Assembly (NCBI GenBank): GCA_946479435.1
Contig: CAMLFX010000138.1
Location: 1-5,269 of the forward strand
Direction: 5' to 3'
DNA length: 5,269 bases
Origin: an uncultured Sphingobacteriales bacterium
GTDB taxonomy: Bacteria > Bacteroidota > Bacteroidia > Chitinophagales > Chitinophagaceae
Each line of letters opens with the position of its first letter. Position 1 is the stretch's first letter. Below are positions 1 through 5,269 of this stretch, one piece after another. The translations under genes were made by a program, and so were the position numbers. The notes under the pieces are model-generated. The model was not told the origin of the DNA, did not search any database, and worked only from the letters and a program-made list of their open reading frames with translations.

Positions 1-176
1 AACTGAGCGGTGTGCTGATCATCAATAATCTTGGCCAGGTGGTATATCGTGGTACTGAAGACAATGTTAAGTCAACGACTATAAATATCACGGGCCTTGT
101 AGATGGCCACTATATCATCAGGGCGAATACATCTGATGGTAAGATCATCAGTAAGCCTTTTGATGTGCTTAAGTAG
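1..176 (+). CDS. C-terminal end of a T9SS-exported protein (type A sorting domain), 5' partial
   Basis: This is the 3' end of a gene that starts before the window. The frame begins at base 3 and gives 57 residues before a TAG stop at 174-176. The visible peptide runs from LSGVLIINNLGQVVYRG to KIISKPFDVLK. It fits the type A T9SS C-terminal sorting domain (Por_Secre_tail type): a beta-strand with N-x-L-G-Q-V-V, a middle strand TTINITGL, then the hallmark DGHYIIR turn-and-strand, and a last strand ending in a Lys. In this family the domain directs the folded protein through the outer-membrane T9SS translocon, is cleaved off, and the cargo is released or attached to the surface through lipopolysaccharide. 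What the cargo part does cannot be told, because none of it is in the window. The gene ends 18 bases before a strong terminator, so it is the last of its transcription unit. Confidence 0.9.
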   Translation, partial: LSGVLIINNLGQVVYRGTEDNVKSTTINITGLVDGHYIIRANTSDGKIISKPFDVLK

Positions 177-194
177 AGTTATTTAACAATTGAT

Positions 195-232
195 AAAGCA
201 AGGGAGCCGGTAAACCGGCTCCCTTGCTTTTT
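195..232 (+). terminator. Rho-independent terminator after the T9SS-domain gene
   Basis: Bases 195-210 (AAAGCAAGGGAGCCGG) pair without mismatch with 215-230 across a TAAA loop, giving a 16-bp stem with a GC-rich upper half. The descending arm runs into five T residues at 228-232. The A residues at 195-197 face T residues on the other side, so the hairpin could work in both directions. It lies 18 bases after the stop codon of the upstream gene and should stop read-through into the large gene at 687. Confidence 0.93.
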
Positions 233-686
233 ACAGTTATATTACTTTTTCATCTCGTTAATTTCCCCCTTCATCTATATAGCGTTGTGTTTACTATATT
301 AATATATTTACTTTATCTAAAAGTTTAAATATCTGTCTAATATATAAACCTTATTAAGAACTGATTAAAATGATATTGTTAAAATAGTTTTGTCAATTAT
401 TTATTTAACTTTAAACGACTGTGAAAGAAAAGTTAAGACTGTTTAGAAAATTAATATACTGATAATCATTGTGCAGACAAGATTTTGACATGATAAAAAA
501 ATGACAATATTATGCTCGGAATAAAAAACACTAATAATTAAGAGTTCAGTAAAGAAATGAGTACTTACAAGCCTTTAATAAAACAAAAACAAACGTGAAT
601 TGTTAAAACTTGATTTGAAAAAAACATTACAAAGGCATAAAATATCCATAATAAAATAACAACAAAAGCAAGCATAAACCTTTTAA
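233..686. other. AT-rich intergenic leader of about 450 bases, no gene seen
   Basis: No reading frame of convincing length or composition occurs on either strand. The stretch is very A/T rich with many runs of A. It contains a 12-base perfect palindrome TATATTAATATA at 295-306, a TAGTTTTG box at 385-392 matching the Bacteroidota -7 pattern TAnnTTTG but without a good upstream TTTG, and the promoter-like pair described separately at 484-513. From 513 to 686 a long A-rich 5' untranslated region would precede the big gene. I see no riboswitch-like conserved core and no tRNA or other RNA gene. Confidence 0.7.
484..513 (+). promoter_or_regulatory. Candidate promoter, TTGACA-N17-TATTAT
   Basis: Bases 485-490 read TTGACA and 508-513 read TATTAT, separated by exactly 17 bases. 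This is nearly the textbook sigma-70 arrangement. The phylum's own housekeeping sigma factor prefers TTTG near -33 and TAnnTTTG near -7. Here TTTG (484-487) is present, with TA (508-509) 20 bases further on, but the TTTG part of the -7 box is not. Transcription would start near 520 and leave an untranslated leader of about 165 bases before the large gene. The site is downstream of the terminator and in the right place and direction. Its use in vivo is inference, as the region is AT-rich and chance matches are possible. Confidence 0.45.
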
Positions 687-697
687 ATGGTACGTAT
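677..697 (+). repeat. Short direct repeat, copy 1 (spans the start codon region)
   Basis: Bases 677-697 resemble 778-797: AACC, then a T run of four versus three, then AAA, T or C, GGTAC, G or A, TAT. Twenty aligned bases show 18 identities with one single-base gap. Copy 1 lies across ATG 687 and copy 2 codes for the start of mature module A. Out of frame, copy 1 would read LNGTYD, like the LNGTYT of copy 2. It could be chance in this base composition, or a remnant of a local duplication. Confidence 0.3.
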
Positions 698-776
698 GAT
701 GAAACACTTTAACAAAGCAAAGCATTTGCTACTCTTGCCGGCTCTTCTGCTCATGGCGGCGGTATCTGCAATTGCA
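687..776 (+). other. Sec signal peptide of the beta-helix protein
   Basis: Thirty residues show the three classical parts: a basic N-region (MVRMMKHFNKAKH, with Arg3, Lys6, Lys10 and Lys12), a hydrophobic core of about 14-17 residues (LLLLPALLLMAAVSAIA), and an A-I-A signal peptidase I site before Gln31. A glutamine just after the cut, likely turned into pyroglutamate, is common in exported Bacteroidota proteins. No lipobox cysteine is present, so this is not a lipoprotein. All three candidate start codons keep the whole hydrophobic core and cut site. Confidence 0.88.
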
Positions 777-3700
777 CAACCTTTAAACGGTACATATACC
801 GTAGGCGGCGCAACCCCCAGTTATGCTACCTTAACAGATGCGGTAAATGCTCTGAATACAAATGGTGTATCGGGGCCGGTAATTTTTAACCTGCGTACAG
901 GTACTTATTCAGGTGCACAGTACACTATCCCGACAATTACGGGTGCCAGTGCAACTAATCGTGTTACCTTTCAATCGGAAAGTGGTTTAGCCGCTAACGT
1001 TACTGTATCGTATGCTGCAACAAGTAGTGCGGACAACTTCGTATTTACATTGGACAATGCATCCTATGTAACTTTCAAGAATTTAACCATTACCAATACC
1101 GCAACATCTACTTATGCCCGCGCTATCGTTCTTGCATCTGCGGCATCATACGATTCTGTGGCAAGTTGTGTATTCAGTAGCACCATAACAACTTCAACCT
1201 CTAATAATGCTGCTCTTATATATACAACCAGCTTTACAGGTACTGATAACGTAATGTATGCCAATACATTTACAAATGGTAGCTATGGTGTGTATTTGGC
1301 AGGTAGCTCTAGCAGTAGCTACGCTAATAGAAATATTATAAGAGGCAATACTTTTACAGATCAGAGATATCGTTCTGTATATGCTATATATGCGAATAAT
1401 ACAAATATTGCAAGTAACTCATTTGCTTCCAGCAGAAACGGGTATTACGGTATTTACTGCTCTAGCAGTTATGAGGTTATGGATATATCCTCAAACAGTA
1501 TTTCTATAAACAATGCCGGCTCTAGCAATTTATACGGTATTTATGTAACATCTTGTGGTGGTACTTCTGGCGGATATATGAAGATGAAAAACAATAACAT
1601 AACTGTTAATAATACAGATTACGGTTATGTTTACGGCATCTATACCTCGTCATCTCCATACGATTCAATCCTGTCAAACACTATTAGTGTAAATACCCTG
1701 TATGGTAACGCATATCCGTTTTATACAGCGAGTTCATCGTATTCATATATTTCAGGCAATAGTATAGCTGGTATTGCCAGCTATTATAGTGCATACTTGT
1801 ATTCTATCAACTCTTCTTCTCCTAACAGTTATTTTGGTGATAATACAGCTAATATTACCGGTGGAACCAGCGGTACTGTTTACCATTATGGTATCCGTTC
1901 AGGTTCGGACAATTCTGTGATATACAGAAACACTATGAATTTTACGGGTAGGTATTCATACGGCTATTCTTACCTCTATATGTTGCAAGATGCCAGTAAT
2001 GCCGTGTTTAAGAAAAACACAGTAAGTGTTACTACTAGTGGGCCTATATATTCATACATAGGTTATTATAATTCAAACCCTACTGTTGATAGTAATAATA
2101 TTGCGCTATCTACTACAAACACTGCTTCATATTACTTGTACAATTATATGGGTTACAACTGTAGCGGCAATGGTATGATTTCTAATAATACCGTTACTAC
2201 ATCACATACTTATGGTTATGCATATGGCATGAATGCTCAATATGCCAGCAATATGACATTTGCATATAACAAGGTGACTTCAACAGCATCTGGTAGTTCT
2301 GGTTATGGAGCATATGCGTTTTACGCCCCGTATGGATTTAGCAACTGTAAGTTAATTGGTAATAAGTTAACTGCAATAGGAAGCACTTCATATAATTACA
2401 GCAGCGCGTATGCGGCTTATTTATATTCAATTTCTGGAGGTAGCCAGATATTGAACAATTCTATTTATGCTAAGTCAACAGGCAGTGGTAGTGCCTATGG
2501 TATATACATGGGTTATTCAAGCGATTTTAAGGTTAAAAACAATACAATATTTGCTGAATCAGGTGGTTCAGGATATGGTTATGCTTTAGCAACATTTAGT
2601 ACAAGCTCGGTAGGTTCTGCCGAGGTGAAAAATAACGTACTTGTTAAAATGGGTGCCGGTAATTGTTATATGATATATAATACTGGATCGACTACCATAC
2701 CTGCTTCAGATTATAATCTGTTCTATTCACCTTCAGGAGTTTTATATGATGGATACTATGGTAACACGTATAATCTGGCTGGTTGGCGCAGTACAATGAA
2801 TAGGGATAACAACTCACTTATATATAACCCTACTGCAGCATTTCCTAACCGGGCTACAGGCGATTTAACTCCAGATCCTACCGCTCCTGAAGTATGGGCT
2901 TTAAATGGACGTGGCGTACATGATGTGGCCAATGTGCCTCAAGACATTACCGGTGTAACACGACCTGTTAATAAACCAGCAGGTGTACCGGATCTTGGTG
3001 CTTATGAAGTATCTCCAACCAGTATTCCGCCAGATGCTGTAGCATCACCTGCAGCACCTGCTACAGGTATGCAATATTTTACTTTTGGACAAGATACAGT
3101 TGCCAGTATTAACTGGACCAGTGCAACGGTTCCAAGTACTATAACGGTTAAACAGTATTCAGGTGAAGCGCCATCATCATTCAGCTTCCCATTCTTTATG
3201 TATTTCCATACAGATATTGATGCTGGTGCAGGTAGCTATCCGCATACTGCAAATATTTATTATAAGGATCCACAAACAGGTACTACCGCAGCTGAGTCTG
3301 GTCTAAGATTGGTGAAAAGGATAGGTACAGGTACGTGGAATCCATATACTGCCCCCAATAGCAGCACTAATGCTACACGTAATATTATCAGTACAACCGG
3401 CCTTACGGACTTTGGCCAGCATACAGGCAGTGACGTTGCGAACAATGCCAGCGTAAGCAGGCTGGTTGCACCAACGCCAACTTTCTGTGCACCAAGTACA
3501 CAAGCGATAAAGGTTACTGTTAAGAACACAGGTAATAATACATTGAGTAATGTGAAAGTGGATTGGTACATGAATGGTATATTCCAGGGTACTATTAACT
3601 ACAATACTGCAATTAATACTTTCCTTGTTCAACCGGATTCAGTACAATTGACATTGGGTAACTATACTTTTACCAATGCGAAGCCTGTACGTTTGGTAGC

Positions 3701-5269
3701 CTATTCGTATCTGCCAAATGGCGTACAAGATGCCGCTACTGTAGATGATACATTAAAAGCTATAATTACACCGGGCCTGAATGGTGAATATACAATTGGT
3801 GGCCTGCCTGCTCCTGATTTCGTGGATGTAAAAGAAGCAATTGATATACTTAATTTATGGGGTGTTTGTGGCCCTACCACATTTAATATCCGCGATAGCG
3901 TTGGTGCATATCAAGGTGCCGGTAATATTAAAGCACCGATCATAGGTGGTAGTATAACTAACCGCGTTACATTCCGTTCAGAGTCGGGTAATGCAGCTAA
4001 TGTTGTGGTGCAAGGTATTGATAACAATCCTGTATTTGGTTTGAACAACGTAACCGATGTTTCTATCAAAAATATCACTGTGTCAGCTTTAGGTTATACG
4101 GCTATATCTATACAAGGCAGCCCTAAGCGCGATACGATACGTGGTTGTATTTTAACTGCTCCTACAACAACACAGACAGATCCTATTAAAGCTATAATAT
4201 CAGATCTAAGTCCTCAGTATTATAATGGTAATTACGCAGGTGTTGATATGGCAATAATCAAAAATACCTTAAGTGGCTCTTCTAATGGTATTTCAATGTG
4301 TGCACCATATTCATCTTCTGCTACAAACAATGTTGTAGATAGTAACACGTTTAGTTCGCACTATTATAGTAATATTTATACTTACTATTTGAAAAGCTCT
4401 AAAATCAGAGGTAATACATTTAACAATGTAAGTTATATCTATGGTGGCTATCCAACATATATATACTATACTAGTACTATGGGCACCGATCCTATTGAAA
4501 TAGTAGGAAATACTGTTAATATAAGTGGCAGTGGATCAACCTATACGTATAATTATTTTGGTTATAATACAACAGGTACATCCACCACAAGAGCTACTAT
4601 AGCTTATAATAAGATAAACTATAATAATCCTAATGGTTATTTCTATAACTACATGCCTAGCACTGCATATTATACTGATATTAATAATAACGAAGTAAAT
4701 GTGACAGCAAATGGAGGTTATGGTATGTATATGTCTTATTGCTACTTAACTGGTAGTAATATCTTTAACAACGTAATTAATTCATCTTTCGGAAGTTCCG
4801 GTCAAGGTTTATATATGTATTACCTGTACGGAGGTGATTGTAAAATTTACAACAATACTTTTGTTACAAGTGGTGCAGGTACAAACTACGCAGCTCAATA
4901 TTATATGAGCAGCTCAGTAAACTTCCAGGCATATAACAATATTTATGCAAACCTGGGTTCTGCTGGCGGTGCTTTGAACTGGTATAACGGTGGTTCAAAT
5001 AACTACTCTGATTATAACAATATTTATTCTGCGAATGGACAGCATTTTAGCTATAATGGTACTGCTGATACTTCACTTGATAACTGGCGTTCAACGAGAA
5101 CTCAAGAACAAAATTCTATATGTTACAACCCTGGCTTAATCGGTATGGGCAACATGCGTCCTAACCCGGCGAATCCTGCAAGCTGGTCGCTGAACGGCCG
5201 TGCGATTCATATTGCTGATAACAATATGGATAAAGATGGCAACCCGCGTGAAACAGATATAACACTGGG
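687..5269 (+). CDS. Giant secreted protein with tandem right-handed parallel beta-helix modules, 3' partial
   Basis: The frame is open for 1527 codons and reaches the window edge without a stop. TAA at 684-686 lies directly before ATG 687, so 687 is the outermost start; ATG 696 and 699 in the same frame are alternatives (N-terminus MVRMMKHFNKAKH). No start has a Shine-Dalgarno sequence. Residues 1-30 form a signal peptide ending AIA, with Gln31 as the likely mature N-terminus. Then come beta-helix module A (33-775), a beta-sandwich-like segment (776-928), a CARDB/Ig-like segment (929-1030), and beta-helix module B (1031 onward). Composition is rich in Asn, Ser, Thr, Gly and Tyr, with few charged residues, as in extracellular repeat proteins. 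No polysaccharide lyase or hydrolase catalytic set can be recognised, so an enzyme role is not supported. A structural, adhesive or ligand-binding surface role is inferred. The family usually ends in a T9SS sorting domain, which would lie past the window. Expression is probably monocistronic from the leader at 233-686. The coding frame is certain, the start moderately so, the function open. Confidence 0.93.
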   Translation, partial: MVRMMKHFNKAKHLLLLPALLLMAAVSAIAQPLNGTYTVGGATPSYATLTDAVNALNTNGVSGPVIFNLRTGTYSGAQYTIPTITGASATNRVTFQSESGLAANVTVSYAATSSADNFVFTLDNASYVTFKNLTITNTATSTYARAIVLASAASYDSVASCVFSSTITTSTSNNAALIYTTSFTGTDNVMYANTFTNGSYGVYLAGSSSSSYANRNIIRGNTFTDQRYRSVYAIYANNTNIASNSFASSRNGYYGIYCSSSYEVMDISSNSISINNAGSSNLYGIYVTSCGGTSGGYMKMKNNNITVNNTDYGYVYGIYTSSSPYDSILSNTISVNTLYGNAYPFYTASSSYSYISGNSIAGIASYYSAYLYSINSSSPNSYFGDNTANITGGTSGTVYHYGIRSGSDNSVIYRNTMNFTGRYSYGYSYLYMLQDASNAVFKKNTVSVTTSGPIYSYIGYYNSNPTVDSNNIALSTTNTASYYLYNYMGYNCSGNGMISNNTVTTSHTYGYAYGMNAQYASNMTFAYNKVTSTASGSSGYGAYAFYAPYGFSNCKLIGNKLTAIGSTSYNYSSAYAAYLYSISGGSQILNNSIYAKSTGSGSAYGIYMGYSSDFKVKNNTIFAESGGSGYGYALATFSTSSVGSAEVKNNVLVKMGAGNCYMIYNTGSTTIPASDYNLFYSPSGVLYDGYYGNTYNLAGWRSTMNRDNNSLIYNPTAAFPNRATGDLTPDPTAPEVWALNGRGVHDVANVPQDITGVTRPVNKPAGVPDLGAYEVSPTSIPPDAVASPAAPATGMQYFTFGQDTVASINWTSATVPSTITVKQYSGEAPSSFSFPFFMYFHTDIDAGAGSYPHTANIYYKDPQTGTTAAESGLRLVKRIGTGTWNPYTAPNSSTNATRNIISTTGLTDFGQHTGSDVANNASVSRLVAPTPTFCAPSTQAIKVTVKNTGNNTLSNVKVDWYMNGIFQGTINYNTAINTFLVQPDSVQLTLGNYTFTNAKPVRLVAYSYLPNGVQDAATVDDTLKAIITPGLNGEYTIGGLPAPDFVDVKEAIDILNLWGVCGPTTFNIRDSVGAYQGAGNIKAPIIGGSITNRVTFRSESGNAANVVVQGIDNNPVFGLNNVTDVSIKNITVSALGYTAISIQGSPKRDTIRGCILTAPTTTQTDPIKAIISDLSPQYYNGNYAGVDMAIIKNTLSGSSNGISMCAPYSSSATNNVVDSNTFSSHYYSNIYTYYLKSSKIRGNTFNNVSYIYGGYPTYIYYTSTMGTDPIEIVGNTVNISGSGSTYTYNYFGYNTTGTSTTRATIAYNKINYNNPNGYFYNYMPSTAYYTDINNNEVNVTANGGYGMYMSYCYLTGSNIFNNVINSSFGSSGQGLYMYYLYGGDCKIYNNTFVTSGAGTNYAAQYYMSSSVNFQAYNNIYANLGSAGGALNWYNGGSNNYSDYNNIYSANGQHFSYNGTADTSLDNWRSTRTQEQNSICYNPGLIGMGNMRPNPANPASWSLNGRAIHIADNNMDKDGNPRETDITL
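778..797 (+). repeat. Short direct repeat, copy 2 (start of module A)
   Basis: This is the partner of 677-697, about 100 bases downstream. It codes in frame for the residues around PLNGTY, the conserved opening of the beta-helix module, so selection keeps this copy. The upstream copy has no coding reason to resemble it. Confidence 0.3.
783..3011 (+). repeat. Beta-helix module A (residues about 33-775)
   Basis: The module opens with LNGTYTVGG and a capping region of about 110 residues that includes TNRVTFQSESG (residues 90-100) and the strand pair YVTFKNLTITN. From about residue 179 to 690 follows a ladder of rungs. Each starts with a Tyr-rich strand such as YGIY and ends with an Asn-Asn/Thr-hydrophobic turn such as NNTIF or GNTF. 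Rung starts fall near residues 179, 200, 232, 254, 283, 316, 343, 370, 401, 425, 455, 482, 509, 540, 575, 604, 630 and 661, a mean spacing of about 28 residues. The module closes with DYNLFYS, WRST at 700, WALNGRG at 737 and PDLGAYEV ending at 775. A closing D-[LI]-G-A-Y-E motif is typical of right-handed parallel beta-helix proteins of this phylum. The fold is a family-based inference. Confidence 0.85.
3012..3470 (+). other. Beta-sandwich-like segment after module A (residues about 776-928)
   Basis: A Pro/Ala-rich linker (SPTSIPPDAVASPAAPA) leads into a segment with no rung pattern. It alternates short hydrophobic strands with polar turns. Landmarks are YFTFGQDTVASINW near residue 800, the aromatic run SFSFPFFMYFHTD, then GLRLVKRIGTGTWNPY and the end strand GLTDFGQHTGSD. 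The pattern of a basic and Trp-containing strand pair followed by GLTDFGxxTGSD is one I associate with small all-beta domains following helix or repeat regions in T9SS-exported proteins. I do not recognise a named domain with certainty. It probably caps the helix or acts as a spacer. Confidence 0.55.
3471..3776 (+). other. CARDB/Ig-like linker domain (residues about 929-1030)
   Basis: About 100 residues show the layout of a CARDB-type immunoglobulin-like domain: FCAPSTQAIKVTVKNTGNNTLSNVKVDWYMNG, in which the phrase V-x-V-x-N-x-G-x-x-x-L-x-N-V-x-V-x-W-Y is diagnostic. Then come an L-x-x-G-x-Y-x-F segment (LTLGNYTFTNAKPVRLVAY) and a final strand ending DDTLKAIITPG. Such domains are adhesion-like spacers on bacterial surface proteins. 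It sits exactly between the sandwich segment and the start of module B, which suggests it is part of the larger repeating unit. Confidence 0.7.
3777..5269 (+). repeat. Beta-helix module B (from residue 1031), nearly complete at the window edge
   Basis: The opening LNGEYTIGGLPAPDFVDVKEAIDILN mirrors module A's LNGTYTVGG...YATLTDAVNALN, and TNRVTFRSESGNAANVVV at residues 1091-1108 matches module A at 90-107 in 15 of 18 positions. Regular rungs start near residues 1200, 1231, 1250, 1286, 1318, 1345, 1376, 1401 and 1429, again about 28 residues apart, with Tyr-rich strands such as YTYNYFGY, GYFYNYM and GLYMYYLY. The module closes like A, with DYNNIYS, WRST at 1467 and WSLNGRAIH at 1500. The final visible ITLG lines up with the DLGAYE motif, so only a few residues are probably missing. 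It is shorter than module A. Confidence 0.83.

Noticed and set aside
385..392. TAGTTTTG, matching the Bacteroidota -7 pattern TAnnTTTG
   Set aside because: There is no TTTG or TTG at the expected distance upstream (around 362-366), and it is about 300 bases from the gene. It is kept only as a remark in the leader entry.
557..598. Short + strand frame of 13 codons in the leader (MSTYKPLIKQKQT)
   Set aside because: It could be imagined as a leader peptide, but it has no ribosome binding site, no attenuator hairpin after it and no biased residue run. Chance is sufficient.
1221..2720. DNA-level tandem repeat or CRISPR-like array
   Set aside because: Short words such as TATGG and AATAATAC recur, but repeat length varies (about 21-35 codons) and no DNA repeat is near-identical. 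The periodicity is at protein level.
3260..3571. Minus-strand open frame of 103 codons with hydrophobic stretches
   Set aside because: It lies wholly antisense to the long + strand coding frame, which has coherent domain motifs there (sandwich and CARDB segments). The hydrophobic look arises from reading Asn/Thr-rich codons backwards.
3303..3632. Second minus-strand open frame of 109 codons
   Set aside because: It overlaps the one above in another frame and is antisense to the same coding region. It has no recognisable motif or initiation signal.
783..5269. Pectate lyase or other polysaccharide-degrading activity for the beta-helix modules
   Set aside because: The fold class includes such enzymes, but I see no conserved Asp/Arg/Lys catalytic cluster, and charged residues are rare along the rungs. 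Fold alone does not support a catalytic call.

Overview
The window looks like a stretch of a Bacteroidota genome. Order Chitinophagales or Sphingobacteriales is a guess from style only. Two things support the phylum: a C-terminal type IX secretion (T9SS) type A sorting domain at the left edge, and a very large signal-peptide-bearing Asn/Ser/Thr/Tyr/Gly-rich parallel beta-helix protein filling the rest. The start of that gene has no Shine-Dalgarno sequence and lies in an A-rich leader, which is also usual for the phylum. I see no mobile element, RNA gene, CRISPR array or phage gene.

Layout, all on the + strand. (1) Positions 1-176 hold the last 57 codons of a gene ending in a T9SS sorting domain. 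(2) Positions 195-232 form a perfect 16-bp hairpin followed by a T run, a clear terminator that isolates the two genes. (3) Positions 233-686 are an AT-rich non-coding leader with a TTGACA-N17-TATTAT promoter-like pair at 485-513. (4) From 687 to the right edge runs one uninterrupted reading frame of 1527 codons with no stop. It codes for a signal peptide followed by very large repeated extracellular modules.

The big protein is built as beta-helix module A (residues about 33-775), a beta-sandwich-like segment (about 776-928), a CARDB/Ig-like segment (about 929-1030), then beta-helix module B (from residue 1031, nearly complete at the window edge). Modules A and B share their opening and closing sequences and the same rung period of about 28 residues, but A carries roughly eight more rungs. 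The protein therefore appears to be a tandem repeat of a unit of about 1000 residues, whose core length has changed by gain or loss of rungs.

Both products are probably exported by the Sec system and then by T9SS to the cell surface or medium. No catalytic residues can be assigned. A structural, adhesive or glycan-binding role is the most economical reading, but it is inference. The downstream end of the gene, where a sorting domain would be expected, lies outside the window.
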